From a virus, in the IMG/VR virus record IMGVR_UViG_3300020442_001343, positions 1 through 42,860 of that record: a stretch of 42,860 nt of DNA. The stretch is one strand, 5' to 3'. The notes below the pieces were generated by a model. The model saw nothing but the letters and a program-made list of their open reading frames with translations, was not told the origin of the DNA and did no database searches. The position numbers and the translations under genes were made by a program. Each line of letters begins with the position of its first letter. Within the stretch, counting starts at the first letter, position 1. Shown here piece by piece: positions 6,330 through 12,864 of this stretch.

Positions 6330-6700
6330 GTCACGAACAAGTATTTGGTAAACAGAGTGTTCATAAACATAATGAGGCCAACACCATTAAGTAGTATCAG
6401 TGCTCGATCTTTCCAAAGCACCGATACAGCAAGCCATCCTGTGATACCAACGATGCTTAATATCAGATCGTAGTAGATCAGCTCCTCGATACCTCTGATA
6501 CTCATTGCAGCTAGTACTACAAGACTGCTGAACCATTTAAGATACCAGTCGATAGTGTACTTTGGTGTTACACTTTTTAGTAACCTGTTTGAATGCTTGA
6601 TCTCACCAACAGAGTACTCGTTGCCGCTATCGGTTTGAATGACGACATCATCGAGCATCTCATCATCGTTAGTAAGTACTTTGTTGGCTGTTCTACTCAC
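6326..6700 (-). CDS. DUF6552-like membrane protein
   Basis: 124 residues from GTG at 6700 with AAGGA five bases upstream, overlapping the radical-SAM gene by 8 bases. A soluble acidic N-terminus of about 45 residues precedes three hydrophobic segments: about 55-70, 77-95 and 100-120. The run WYLKWFSSLVVLAAMSIRG, then GITGWLAVSVLWKDRALIL, is the pattern I associate with DUF6552 of phages and alphaproteobacteria; the assignment is from memory. Function unknown. Its place between a radical-SAM enzyme and the Bfd-like gene makes it a member of the membrane cassette. Confidence 0.75.
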   Translation of the reverse strand: MSRTANKVLTNDDEMLDDVVIQTDSGNEYSVGEIKHSNRLLKSVTPKYTIDWYLKWFSSLVVLAAMSIRGIEELIYYDLILSIVGITGWLAVSVLWKDRALILLNGVGLIMFMNTLFTKYLFVT

Positions 6701-7739
6701 AATAATCCTTTACGTCATTGAATACAATAGTTTGACAAGCCTCAACAGTATTACAAGGATATCCAATTTCATCAAACTTTTTGTCTATTAGCATTTGAAT
6801 AAACGTCTGTCGTTTCTCAGAATTGTAGATTTCCAATATGGTATTATCGTATACGTTTCCAAGAGATATGTCTTGGTTATCATCTAAACAACATGGATAC
6901 CAATCTCCAGCTGGAGAAATAAATGCTTCGTTCATTACTCTGAGCAGTTCGGGACACGACAGTTCATTCTTTTGCATAACTGGCTTGGCAGTTCCGTCTG
7001 CAATACTTTGACGTTCAGCCCATAAACCAGGCCGAGATTTTTTAAATCTCATATACGGATTGTTATGAAGAAAATGAAGACTCTTTAACACCAGATCGAA
7101 GTTGCTGTAAGGCACTTCATCACTGTAATGCCTTTTTATAATATCTTCAGCCCTAGTGGACCTATCAATCTTCTTGCTAATCTTATCACTTCTGTGATCA
7201 ACATAATTAAGTGGCTTAGTTCTTAGTACCCATCTAACTGCTTGATCATACTCATAATAAGGCATTGCATTTACTAGCACCTCAATAGTACTGCCATGAT
7301 GAACGTGAAGTGAGTTAAAGTCTTTTAGATTTTGAATGACCGTTTCGTAATCAACACGTTTAACAGCTTCGTAGCTTTCTTTATCATGGCCATCAATATT
7401 GACTGTAAGAGCATCCACAAGTCTTTCTTTAACAATAATAGCAGACTTGTCCTTGTCCAGAGACAAGAAATTACTCATTAGGTCAATACGACTATTTGGT
7501 AACTTCTTTCTAATGTACCTAGCTATCTTAAAGAAGTCGTGATTAAGAATAGCCTCACCGTTTTCACTAAGTCTAACAGATTTTATCTCAAATGGAAACG
7601 ACTCGCTTGTTACTTCTTCGACAATCCGCTCAACAAGCTCGAAAGGCATATCATACTTTTGTTTAGTGCCTCTAGTGCTCGGGCACCAAACACACGCTGC
7701 TTGGCAACGGTTAGATAGGACGAGATTTATGGAGTCCAT
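6693..7739 (-). CDS. Radical-SAM enzyme with SPASM-type C-terminus
   Basis: 348 residues; ATG at 7739 with GAGG seven bases upstream and a 3-base TAATG-type overlap. CQAACVWC at about 12-19 is the CxxxCxxC motif that binds the [4Fe-4S] cluster and SAM; LSENGEAIL fits the GGEP-like second motif, and VNIDGHDKESYEAVKR the typical distal strand. The C-terminal part (CPELLRVM, FISPAGDWYPCCLDD, GNVYDN, and later Cys residues) matches a SPASM/Twitch domain holding extra clusters. Substrate unknown. Family members modify peptides, sugars or other metabolites. Small peptides are encoded next to it, but such enzymes are also scattered singly in marine phages. Confidence 0.85.
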   Translation of the reverse strand: MDSINLVLSNRCQAACVWCPSTRGTKQKYDMPFELVERIVEEVTSESFPFEIKSVRLSENGEAILNHDFFKIARYIRKKLPNSRIDLMSNFLSLDKDKSAIIVKERLVDALTVNIDGHDKESYEAVKRVDYETVIQNLKDFNSLHVHHGSTIEVLVNAMPYYEYDQAVRWVLRTKPLNYVDHRSDKISKKIDRSTRAEDIIKRHYSDEVPYSNFDLVLKSLHFLHNNPYMRFKKSRPGLWAERQSIADGTAKPVMQKNELSCPELLRVMNEAFISPAGDWYPCCLDDNQDISLGNVYDNTILEIYNSEKRQTFIQMLIDKKFDEIGYPCNTVEACQTIVFNDVKDYCE

Positions 7740-7852
7740 TAATCATCCTCTCTAACAGACTCCGAAGAAAGGTAAGACAGGTAGTAAGTAATACCAAGAC
7801 CAATCATTGGTAAAGTCATAATAACAATAATTCCAATCAGAGCAGCATCCAT
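7739..7852 (-). CDS. Single-span membrane protein, 37 residues
   Basis: ORF of 37 codons that exactly fills the gap between the oxidase and the radical-SAM gene, with TAATG overlaps at both ends. One hydrophobic helix (about 4-25, ALIGIIVIMTLPMIGLGI) followed by an acidic tail SESVREDD. Size and form recall accessory subunits of terminal oxidases such as CydX or CcoS/CcoQ, but I see no diagnostic motif. Confidence 0.65.
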   Translation of the reverse strand: MDAALIGIIVIMTLPMIGLGITYYLSYLSSESVREDD

Positions 7853-8418
7853 TAGAATCCAGCCATCCTATGATTCACTTTGCTGTGCTTGCGTTCATCA
7901 TCTCGTACACTCATAACCATGGTACTAAGAGTAGCAGTGCGTTTGAGACCATAGTATTCAATTGCAAGCTGTGGAGCAGGAACGTCTTCAATTTCTCCAG
8001 ATTCAATTAGCTCCAGATACTCAGTGTAGCTTTTGACTGCCTCCTCTTCAAAGTATGCTATCATTTTATGAGCTGTACTTGAAGAGATAAGATAGAGGAT
8101 TGTATAGAATAACAAAAATACAAACTGAGCTGTTACAATCAGCAGTCTTTCAAACCAATTTGGTTTAGCAATCTCAATAAAAAACATGAGATGCATACGC
8201 TCATTTTCTGCCTCGGCTAGTAGTTCTCTTATCTGTGGACCGTATCCTCTCTCGTGTCGTCTTAGACTTTTGAGGTGAATAAGCATACCACCGACCATAC
8301 CAGGAACACCAGCAATGGTCTCAAGTACCACAGCACGGTGGCCATATCGTTTAGCAAAGAACGTATCGGCAAAGAACCGAAAGAACGTCGTCATGGATTT
8401 TGCAAACACATTCTTCAT
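7852..8418 (-). CDS. aox: Alternative oxidase (ubiquinol:oxygen oxidoreductase)
   Basis: 188 residues from ATG 8418 (ATGA overlap with the preceding gene); a TTG 75 bases upstream is less likely. The family moves electrons from ubiquinol to oxygen without pumping protons, on the cytoplasmic face of the inner membrane. All ligands of the di-iron centre are visible: Glu33 (VVLETIAG), Glu73 and His76 (NERMHL), Glu124 (FEEEAV), Glu175 and His178 (DDERKH). The conserved GMVGG, TEYL and VPAPQLAIEY segments are also there; a hydrophobic stretch at about 92-112 is the membrane-contact region. Compared with bacterial homologues it is short at the N-terminus but the catalytic part looks complete. It follows a lipoprotein cytochrome c. 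Cyanophage PTOX is a relative, but here ubiquinol in a heterotroph is the likely substrate. Confidence 0.93.
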   Translation of the reverse strand: MKNVFAKSMTTFFRFFADTFFAKRYGHRAVVLETIAGVPGMVGGMLIHLKSLRRHERGYGPQIRELLAEAENERMHLMFFIEIAKPNWFERLLIVTAQFVFLLFYTILYLISSSTAHKMIAYFEEEAVKSYTEYLELIESGEIEDVPAPQLAIEYYGLKRTATLSTMVMSVRDDERKHSKVNHRMAGF

Positions 8419-8525
8419 GACGCGTAATTCGCATACATCATCAGAGGGAACATAACGAATAAAAAGATCCAAAAATACTTGTCGTGCTTCCAAACGTCTT
8501 TAATAAATTCTTTATCTATTTTCAT
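8415..8525 (-). CDS. Single-span membrane protein, 36 residues
   Basis: ORF between cytochrome c and alternative oxidase with ATGA overlaps on both sides, so its translation is tightly coupled to both. Charged N-terminus (KIDKEFIKDVWKHDK) and one hydrophobic segment (YFWIFLFVMFPLMMYA, about 17-32). It has no recognisable family. The overlaps also explain why the oxidase start is best placed at 8418. Confidence 0.65.
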   Translation of the reverse strand: MKIDKEFIKDVWKHDKYFWIFLFVMFPLMMYANYAS

Positions 8526-8959
8526 AGCGTTACAATATACTCCGCTAGTTCGTTTATGTCTTGATCAGAAAGTCCTGCTGCCTGACCCCACATAAGGTTA
8601 CTTTGGTTACCAACCTTTTCACCTGCTTTATATTGGTTTAGTCGGCCGACAATGTACTCTACGGTCTGACCTGCTAATGCAGGACCAACACCGCCTCCAC
8701 CTTGTGCGCCATGACATGCACCACAAGCAGCATACTTGGCCTCACCCGGAAGTAAATCTACAACTGCAACTTGCATCCCTCCTTCGACGTTAAGTGCCAT
8801 AATAGGAAGGAAGCAATCGTTACCATCGTATGAGCATATCCTTGCTTCAATATCAGCAAGTTGGTTTTTTGACAATCCCACTTGCTTTGCTAAGCCTGGA
8901 TCATTCTGACCACAACCAACGAGTAACAATGTTACTAAACCTAGTAAAATTTTATTCAT
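8522..8959 (-). CDS. Lipoprotein c-type cytochrome
   Basis: 145 residues from ATG 8959 (GGAG eight bases upstream; an in-frame start 24 bases earlier lacks support). The N-terminus has a lipoprotein signal with lipobox LLVGC, cysteine 16 being the lipid anchor; Gly-Gln follows. CGACH at 79-83 binds haem c (Cys79, Cys82, His83), VGPALAG follows, and Met123 in SNLMWGQ is the probable sixth ligand. Cys42 and Cys49 may form a disulfide. The class I fold with GxGPAL and Met is like the short periplasmic cytochromes that pass electrons to oxidases. With a quinol oxidase next to it, its partner is unclear: alternative oxidase takes electrons from quinol, so this protein may instead feed a host oxidase or a periplasmic step. 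Confidence 0.88.
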   Translation of the reverse strand: MNKILLGLVTLLLVGCGQNDPGLAKQVGLSKNQLADIEARICSYDGNDCFLPIMALNVEGGMQVAVVDLLPGEAKYAACGACHGAQGGGGVGPALAGQTVEYIVGRLNQYKAGEKVGNQSNLMWGQAAGLSDQDINELAEYIVTL

Positions 8960-9053
8960 CGTGTGAACTCCAATCAAGGACAAGTGCTATGAGTAATGCT
9001 TGAAACAATATAGCGGCTGGTACCAGCAACGCCCACATTACTATTTCACTCAT
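8952..9053 (-). CDS. Single-span membrane protein, 33 residues
   Basis: ORF starting in an ATGA overlap with the 48-residue gene and ending 8 bases inside cytochrome c. Nearly all hydrophobic (EIVMWALLVPAAILFQALLI...) with a short acidic end DWSSHDE. No family seen. Its position just before the haem lipoprotein suggests a membrane partner or assembly factor, which is inference. Confidence 0.6.
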   Translation of the reverse strand: MSEIVMWALLVPAAILFQALLIALVLDWSSHDE

Positions 9054-9196
9054 CCGAATTTTGCTCCTGAATTAACTCCGTTCTTTTTCTTTTGCCAAGG
9101 TGGTGTGTATTCACCGTCAAGGTAATCACCATACAGCATACCGAAGTATAATACAACTGGACTTATAATCCAATACCAAACAAAAATTTTAGTCAT
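9050..9196 (-). CDS. Single-span membrane protein, 48 residues
   Basis: Starts 8 bases inside the end of the 70-residue gene and overlaps the next by ATGA. A hydrophobic segment (about 4-22, with IFVWYWIISPVVLYFGM) is followed by a polar, basic tail (DGEYTPPWQKKKNGVN). No family recognised and no strong ribosome-binding site, so coupling is likely. Confidence 0.6.
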   Translation of the reverse strand: MTKIFVWYWIISPVVLYFGMLYGDYLDGEYTPPWQKKKNGVNSGAKFG

Positions 9197-9401
9197 AGCT
9201 TAATGAGTGAAGGATCTTGTCTACACCCTCTACCATTTCTAAGGCGTGAACGTACTTATCAACTTGGTCTTCAACAGCACCGACCAAGTCTGGGTGCTCA
9301 CCAATACCAACACTGTTCTCATATACTTCAATGTTAACAAGTGCTTCTTCCATCACTGCTTGGTGTTTGGCTTTAACTGCTTTTAGTAACTTTTCTTTCA
9401 T
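9189..9401 (-). CDS. Conserved marine-phage protein, 70 residues
   Basis: Start at ATG 9401 (GGAG eight bases upstream, ATGA overlap), not the longer frame. The all-helical product has NIEVYENSVGIGEHPDLVGAVE written around a GIGEHPD motif that I associate with small conserved proteins of T4-like cyanophages and pelagiphages. Function unknown. It is soluble, unlike its membrane neighbours. Confidence 0.6.
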   Translation of the reverse strand: MKEKLLKAVKAKHQAVMEEALVNIEVYENSVGIGEHPDLVGAVEDQVDKYVHALEMVEGVDKILHSLSYD

Positions 9402-9736
9402 CCTTCTTTCTCCAAGTCCCACACACATTTGTTCTTTTTAGGATCAGGCAAAGGCATCCGTTTGACCCAAAGATGACCATTCTTTTCAGCATCTTGAAAT
9501 GTTAATGCCGTGATAAAGAAAGCGCCAACTATAAGTAAGTGGCCACCTACACTTCCAATACCAAAATAGATTGAGTGTCCCATCCACAACGTAAACACTA
9601 CCGTCCACATTACAGATAGGTAAAACATAAGAATAAACTGTGTAAAAGCATTAGGGATAAATCTCAATGGATTCATCTTTAAGTTAAAAAAGAAGTTGTA
9701 TAGATCGTAGATCCAAAAACCAATTGACTTAAACAT
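9398..9736 (-). CDS. Membrane protein of the respiratory cassette, 112 residues
   Basis: ATG at 9736 with GGAG seven bases upstream and directly behind the 26-residue gene. Two hydrophobic helices (about 31-52 and 55-79), then a cytoplasmic or periplasmic tail with KNKCVWDLEKEG. There are three His residues, of which GHS and GGHL near the helices could be haem or metal ligands, but no known motif is complete. No family recognised. Its location between isocitrate lyase and cytochrome c is why it is linked to the cassette. Confidence 0.6.
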   Translation of the reverse strand: MFKSIGFWIYDLYNFFFNLKMNPLRFIPNAFTQFILMFYLSVMWTVVFTLWMGHSIYFGIGSVGGHLLIVGAFFITALTFQDAEKNGHLWVKRMPLPDPKKNKCVWDLEKEG

Positions 9737-9817
9737 TTACAAGCTCCATGCAGTACAGACAATAGCAATTACTAAACAAAAGAACATCACATCGCTTGAA
9801 AGTGGTGTAGGTTTCAT
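9737..9817 (-). CDS. Single-span membrane peptide, 26 residues
   Basis: Starts in a TAATG overlap with the isocitrate lyase stop, GGAG eight bases before, and its TAA abuts the next ATG. Almost entirely one hydrophobic helix (VMFFCLVIAIVCTAW) after a short polar start. Very short, but the position and ribosome-binding site support it. Confidence 0.55.
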   Translation of the reverse strand: MKPTPLSSDVMFFCLVIAIVCTAWSL

Positions 9818-11043
9818 TAGAACTGCTCCGTCTCTGTTGATCCTGCCAACCCGGCAGTAGAGGCCCCCAATGCATTAGTTATAATATCAAAGTACCCGAC
9901 ACCAACTTCACGCTGGTGCTTAGCACTTGTGTATCCATCTGACTGAGCTGCAAACTCCATCTCCTGTAACCTAGAGTAAGCAAACATCCCATCTTTCTTG
10001 TACTTGCGAGCAAAGTCAAACACAGAATAGTTTGTAGCGTGGAAGCCAGCAAGTGTAATGAATTGAAACTTGAATCCCATTTTACCAAGCTCCCATTGGA
10101 AGTCTTGAAGTTCTTGGTCACCAGGAATAGACTGTCGCCAGTTAAATGAAGGAGAGCAGTTGTATGCAAGCATAGCATCTGGCACAGCACCTTTCACTGC
10201 ATCAGCGAATCGCTTTGCTTCGTGTAGGCAGGGCTTAGAAGTTTCACACCACACGAGGTCAGCATACTCTGCATACGCTTGTCCACGCTCACATCCCATC
10301 GCAAGACCACCTTCAATCTCATAGTAGCCTTCAGGAGTGCGTAAGGTTTTTTCGTAAGCGCGCTTACCGTTCTTAATAAACTTACGATCAATCTCGTCGA
10401 TGTCGCTAGTTAGTAGTCTAGCTGACTCTGCGTCGGTTCTGGCAATGACCAGGGTGTCGGTCCCGGCCACGTCAGCAGCAAGCCTAGCAGCATTAAGATT
10501 GCGAATAGCCTGACTAGTAGGTATAAGTACTTTTCCGCCCAGATGTCCGCACTTCTTTTCAGATGCGAGTTGATCTTCGAAATGTACCGCTGCCGCTCCT
10601 GCCTCGATGAGATTCCTTGCAAGCTCATAAGAGTTAAGTGCGCCTCCAAAGCCTGCCTCTGCATCAGCCACGATAGGTGCGAACGGAAAGCCGTCACCAC
10701 CTTCCGATACAGAGATTTGATCTTGTCGACGAAAGCTATTATTGATATTACGAACGACATTAGGAACAGAGTTGACAGCATACAGACTCTGGTCAGGATA
10801 AGTTTCATCCGTGGAGTTTGCTGCTGCTGCGACTTGCCACCCACTAACGTAAATGGCTTTGAGACCGGCTTTGACATGCTGCACCGCCTGCTGCCCATTA
10901 TAGGCGCCGAAAGTGTTTATGTATGGGTTCTCAGAAAACAACTTGCGTAGCTGAAGCGAGCCTTGCTTAGCTAAAGTATGTTCAATATGGACGCTTCCTT
11001 TGAGCTGGTCAACTACCGTCTGGTCGTAACTTCTCTTCTTCAT
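9817..11043 (-). CDS. aceA: Isocitrate lyase
   Basis: 408 residues from ATG 11043, chosen because GGAG lies six bases before it; an ATG 12 bases upstream is closer to that box. Splits isocitrate into glyoxylate and succinate, the entry step of the glyoxylate shunt, in the cytoplasm. Visible signatures: SGWQVAA (about 67-73), VADAEAGFGG (about 125-134, Mg-binding region) and KKCGH at 163-167 with catalytic Cys165. The C-terminus (STAGLAGSTETEQF) is the typical family ending, so the gene appears full length. No malate synthase is in the window, so glyoxylate fate depends on the host. First gene of the tightly overlapped run leading to the oxidase. Confidence 0.95.
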   Translation of the reverse strand: MKKRSYDQTVVDQLKGSVHIEHTLAKQGSLQLRKLFSENPYINTFGAYNGQQAVQHVKAGLKAIYVSGWQVAAAANSTDETYPDQSLYAVNSVPNVVRNINNSFRRQDQISVSEGGDGFPFAPIVADAEAGFGGALNSYELARNLIEAGAAAVHFEDQLASEKKCGHLGGKVLIPTSQAIRNLNAARLAADVAGTDTLVIARTDAESARLLTSDIDEIDRKFIKNGKRAYEKTLRTPEGYYEIEGGLAMGCERGQAYAEYADLVWCETSKPCLHEAKRFADAVKGAVPDAMLAYNCSPSFNWRQSIPGDQELQDFQWELGKMGFKFQFITLAGFHATNYSVFDFARKYKKDGMFAYSRLQEMEFAAQSDGYTSAKHQREVGVGYFDIITNALGASTAGLAGSTETEQF

Positions 11044-11407
11044 AACTATCTCCATTCTGGCTATCGCCAGGCCAAACCCGATAGTTATCCTCTACACTAT
11101 CCGGGGTAGACACTTCAATAATAGTACCTTCCTCTAAACAAATAATCTGATGAGGTTCCAGTGGTTCGTTACGCCACGTGTCACCTTTATTCAATATAAT
11201 TTCATTGAGATCAGCGTTAAGAGTATTAATGTACTTGACTAAGAATTTACCTTCCAACACAAACCAAGTCTCATCCTTCTCATCATGGAAGTGCATTGAG
11301 AATCTTGATCCAGTATTGAACTTGAGCAACTTGCCACAGTACTTATCGTTTGTAGCAAATATGAACTCGTGCCCCCAACCTTTTTCAACTAAGCCTTCAA
11401 GCCGCAA
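11009..11407 (-). CDS. Cupin-fold sugar isomerase-like protein
   Basis: About 132-133 residues if translation starts at TTG 11407, which has AAAGGTG about eight bases upstream; the ATG at 11482 would need a long overlap with the upstream gene. Residues KGWGHEFIFATNDKYCGKLL and MHFHDEKDETWFVL, then HQI and a distal strand, give a cupin barrel with metal ligands HxH...E...H. This type occurs in mannose-6-phosphate isomerase and lyxose isomerase-like proteins. Sitting after heptose genes, it may act on an activated sugar. The C-terminal end overlaps isocitrate lyase by 35 bases. The exact start is uncertain. Confidence 0.7.
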   Translation of the reverse strand: MRLEGLVEKGWGHEFIFATNDKYCGKLLKFNTGSRFSMHFHDEKDETWFVLEGKFLVKYINTLNADLNEIILNKGDTWRNEPLEPHQIICLEEGTIIEVSTPDSVEDNYRVWPGDSQNGDSYEEEKLRPDGS

Positions 11408-12038
11408 AGTTAAACACCTTTCTATTATCAAAAGCTCGTTTCCATCCAAAGTACTTGGATTTGTAGTCCGCTTGATCATCACTATTCAAATGTGACCACT
11501 TCTTAGAGTCACGTAACAAACAACGAGCACCATCCCACCAATCAGTGTTTAAGATCAACTGCTCTGCTTTCTCTTTATCTACCATGGCTTCATCGTAATT
11601 CAAATAGTCCGCTTCGATATGGAACACTTCTAAACAGTGCCCAGTATACACATAGTCAAGACTAAAGTCAATGCCCCATTTTTGCACAACGCCAAGTAGT
11701 TTGTTTAAAGATGGCTTGTGGACAGCAAGCTCTTGTATTTGTTCACGAGCCGCGCCAGTATAGTTCCATCTCATGTTTTGTGTACTGTGATCAAGTACCA
11801 ATAGATTCTGACTTTCTTCTTTATCGTAGAACCACGATACATGATTAGCGGTATGAAACAAGTGGCCTTCGTCTATAATGACACCACTGTTCTTATGGAA
11901 CAATCTTTCTTGGTAGTTTAGTTCGTAACCGTCTTTGTCAAAGTAACGATGATCTGCTTGTAGCAAGAGATCACAATCGACCGGCTTGGTGATTGTAGGA
12001 TTAGGTATAAGTTGATTTTCTGATATCTTCAACTGCAT
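11397..12038 (-). CDS. Hypothetical protein linked to sugar genes, 213 residues
   Basis: Not recognised. A mixed, aromatic-rich protein (YELNYQERLFHKNSG, GHLFHTANHVSWFYDKEES, YVYTGHCLEVFHIEADYL) with many His and Tyr residues. It overlaps the epimerase by 38 bases and the cupin by about 11. Similar proteins may accompany nucleotide-sugar genes in cyanophages, but I cannot name a family. The start may lie further downstream than 12038 because the overlap is long. Confidence 0.55.
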   Translation of the reverse strand: MQLKISENQLIPNPTITKPVDCDLLLQADHRYFDKDGYELNYQERLFHKNSGVIIDEGHLFHTANHVSWFYDKEESQNLLVLDHSTQNMRWNYTGAAREQIQELAVHKPSLNKLLGVVQKWGIDFSLDYVYTGHCLEVFHIEADYLNYDEAMVDKEKAEQLILNTDWWDGARCLLRDSKKWSHLNSDDQADYKSKYFGWKRAFDNRKVFNFAA

Positions 12039-12864
12039 CTAAGTTAGTATCTATCCACTGTTTAGGAGTAGTCCACTTTATATCGATAATACTATTTAGT
12101 TTGCTAATATCTGCTTTGGTGTATTCCTGGTATTGATTCTTGAGATTATCAGGCATTGGAATATATTCAATAGGCACACCAAGTCGTTTACTACAAAGAT
12201 CAGCTACCTTTTGAAAGCTAGTAGCAGTTCCACTACCAACATTGAACACACCACGATCTTTCTTCCAAAGCATCTGCTTGTGTACTTGTACTATATCATC
12301 TACACAAACAAAGTCACGTTTGTAGTTTTCACTGTTTTCAAATAAGCTAATTTTACCTTCTTTGATAGCCTGGTTCTTGAATTTGGTGAACACAGATGCT
12401 TGATCACCTTTGTGTTCTTCATTAGTACCGTACACGTTAAAGTATCTGAAACCCTGGCATGTAATTTTGTTACAGATATCGATATTGTTTACATAACGAT
12501 CAAACATATACTTAGACCAAGCATAAGCATTAAGAGGCCTGCAATCACTATCTTCTGAAAAAGACTTTAAGTCACCATACACACTTGCACTAGATGCATA
12601 CTGCATGCTAACACCATACGCACAACATTCGTTGTATAGCTTGATGGAGAAGTCATAATTATGAGCAAATACCTTTGATACGTCTCTCTCAGTAGTACTG
12701 CTAATGGCACCAAGATGGATTACCCATTCTAGATCTCTTACGTATGGTAGACACCCATAACTTTCATCCCAATCATAACCAACTACATCATGTCCTTCTT
12801 CAACAAGAAATTTGTATACGTGACTACCAATGAAACCTTTATAACCAGTAACGAGAATCTTCAT
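12001..12864 (-). CDS. hldD: NAD(P)-dependent heptose epimerase (HldD-like)
   Basis: 287 residues of the extended SDR family. Rossmann glycine motif VTGYKGFIGSHV at 5-16, ISSTTERD in the ATTE position near 54-61, catalytic Ser-Ser-Ser and YAWSKYMFD (YxxxK) around 132-140, and FRYFNVYGTNEEHKG typical of ADP-L-glycero-D-manno-heptose 6-epimerase. Inverts C6 of ADP-heptose in lipopolysaccharide core synthesis. It follows the heptose kinase (4-base overlap), so the two act in one pathway. Other sugar epimerases of the same family cannot be excluded. Confidence 0.85.
   Translation of the reverse strand: MKILVTGYKGFIGSHVYKFLVEEGHDVVGYDWDESYGCLPYVRDLEWVIHLGAISSTTERDVSKVFAHNYDFSIKLYNECCAYGVSMQYASSASVYGDLKSFSEDSDCRPLNAYAWSKYMFDRYVNNIDICNKITCQGFRYFNVYGTNEEHKGDQASVFTKFKNQAIKEGKISLFENSENYKRDFVCVDDIVQVHKQMLWKKDRGVFNVGSGTATSFQKVADLCSKRLGVPIEYIPMPDNLKNQYQEYTKADISKLNSIIDIKWTTPKQWIDTNLDAVEDIRKSTYT

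Noticed and set aside
8419-8493. N-terminal extension of alternative oxidase from a TTG
   Set aside because: The extension overlaps a 36-residue ORF in another frame, has no recognisable AOX residues, and the ATG at 8418 sits in an ATGA overlap.
10410-10898. Minus-strand ORF of 162 residues
   Set aside because: Another frame of isocitrate lyase, without a start signal; the lyase frame has the catalytic motifs.
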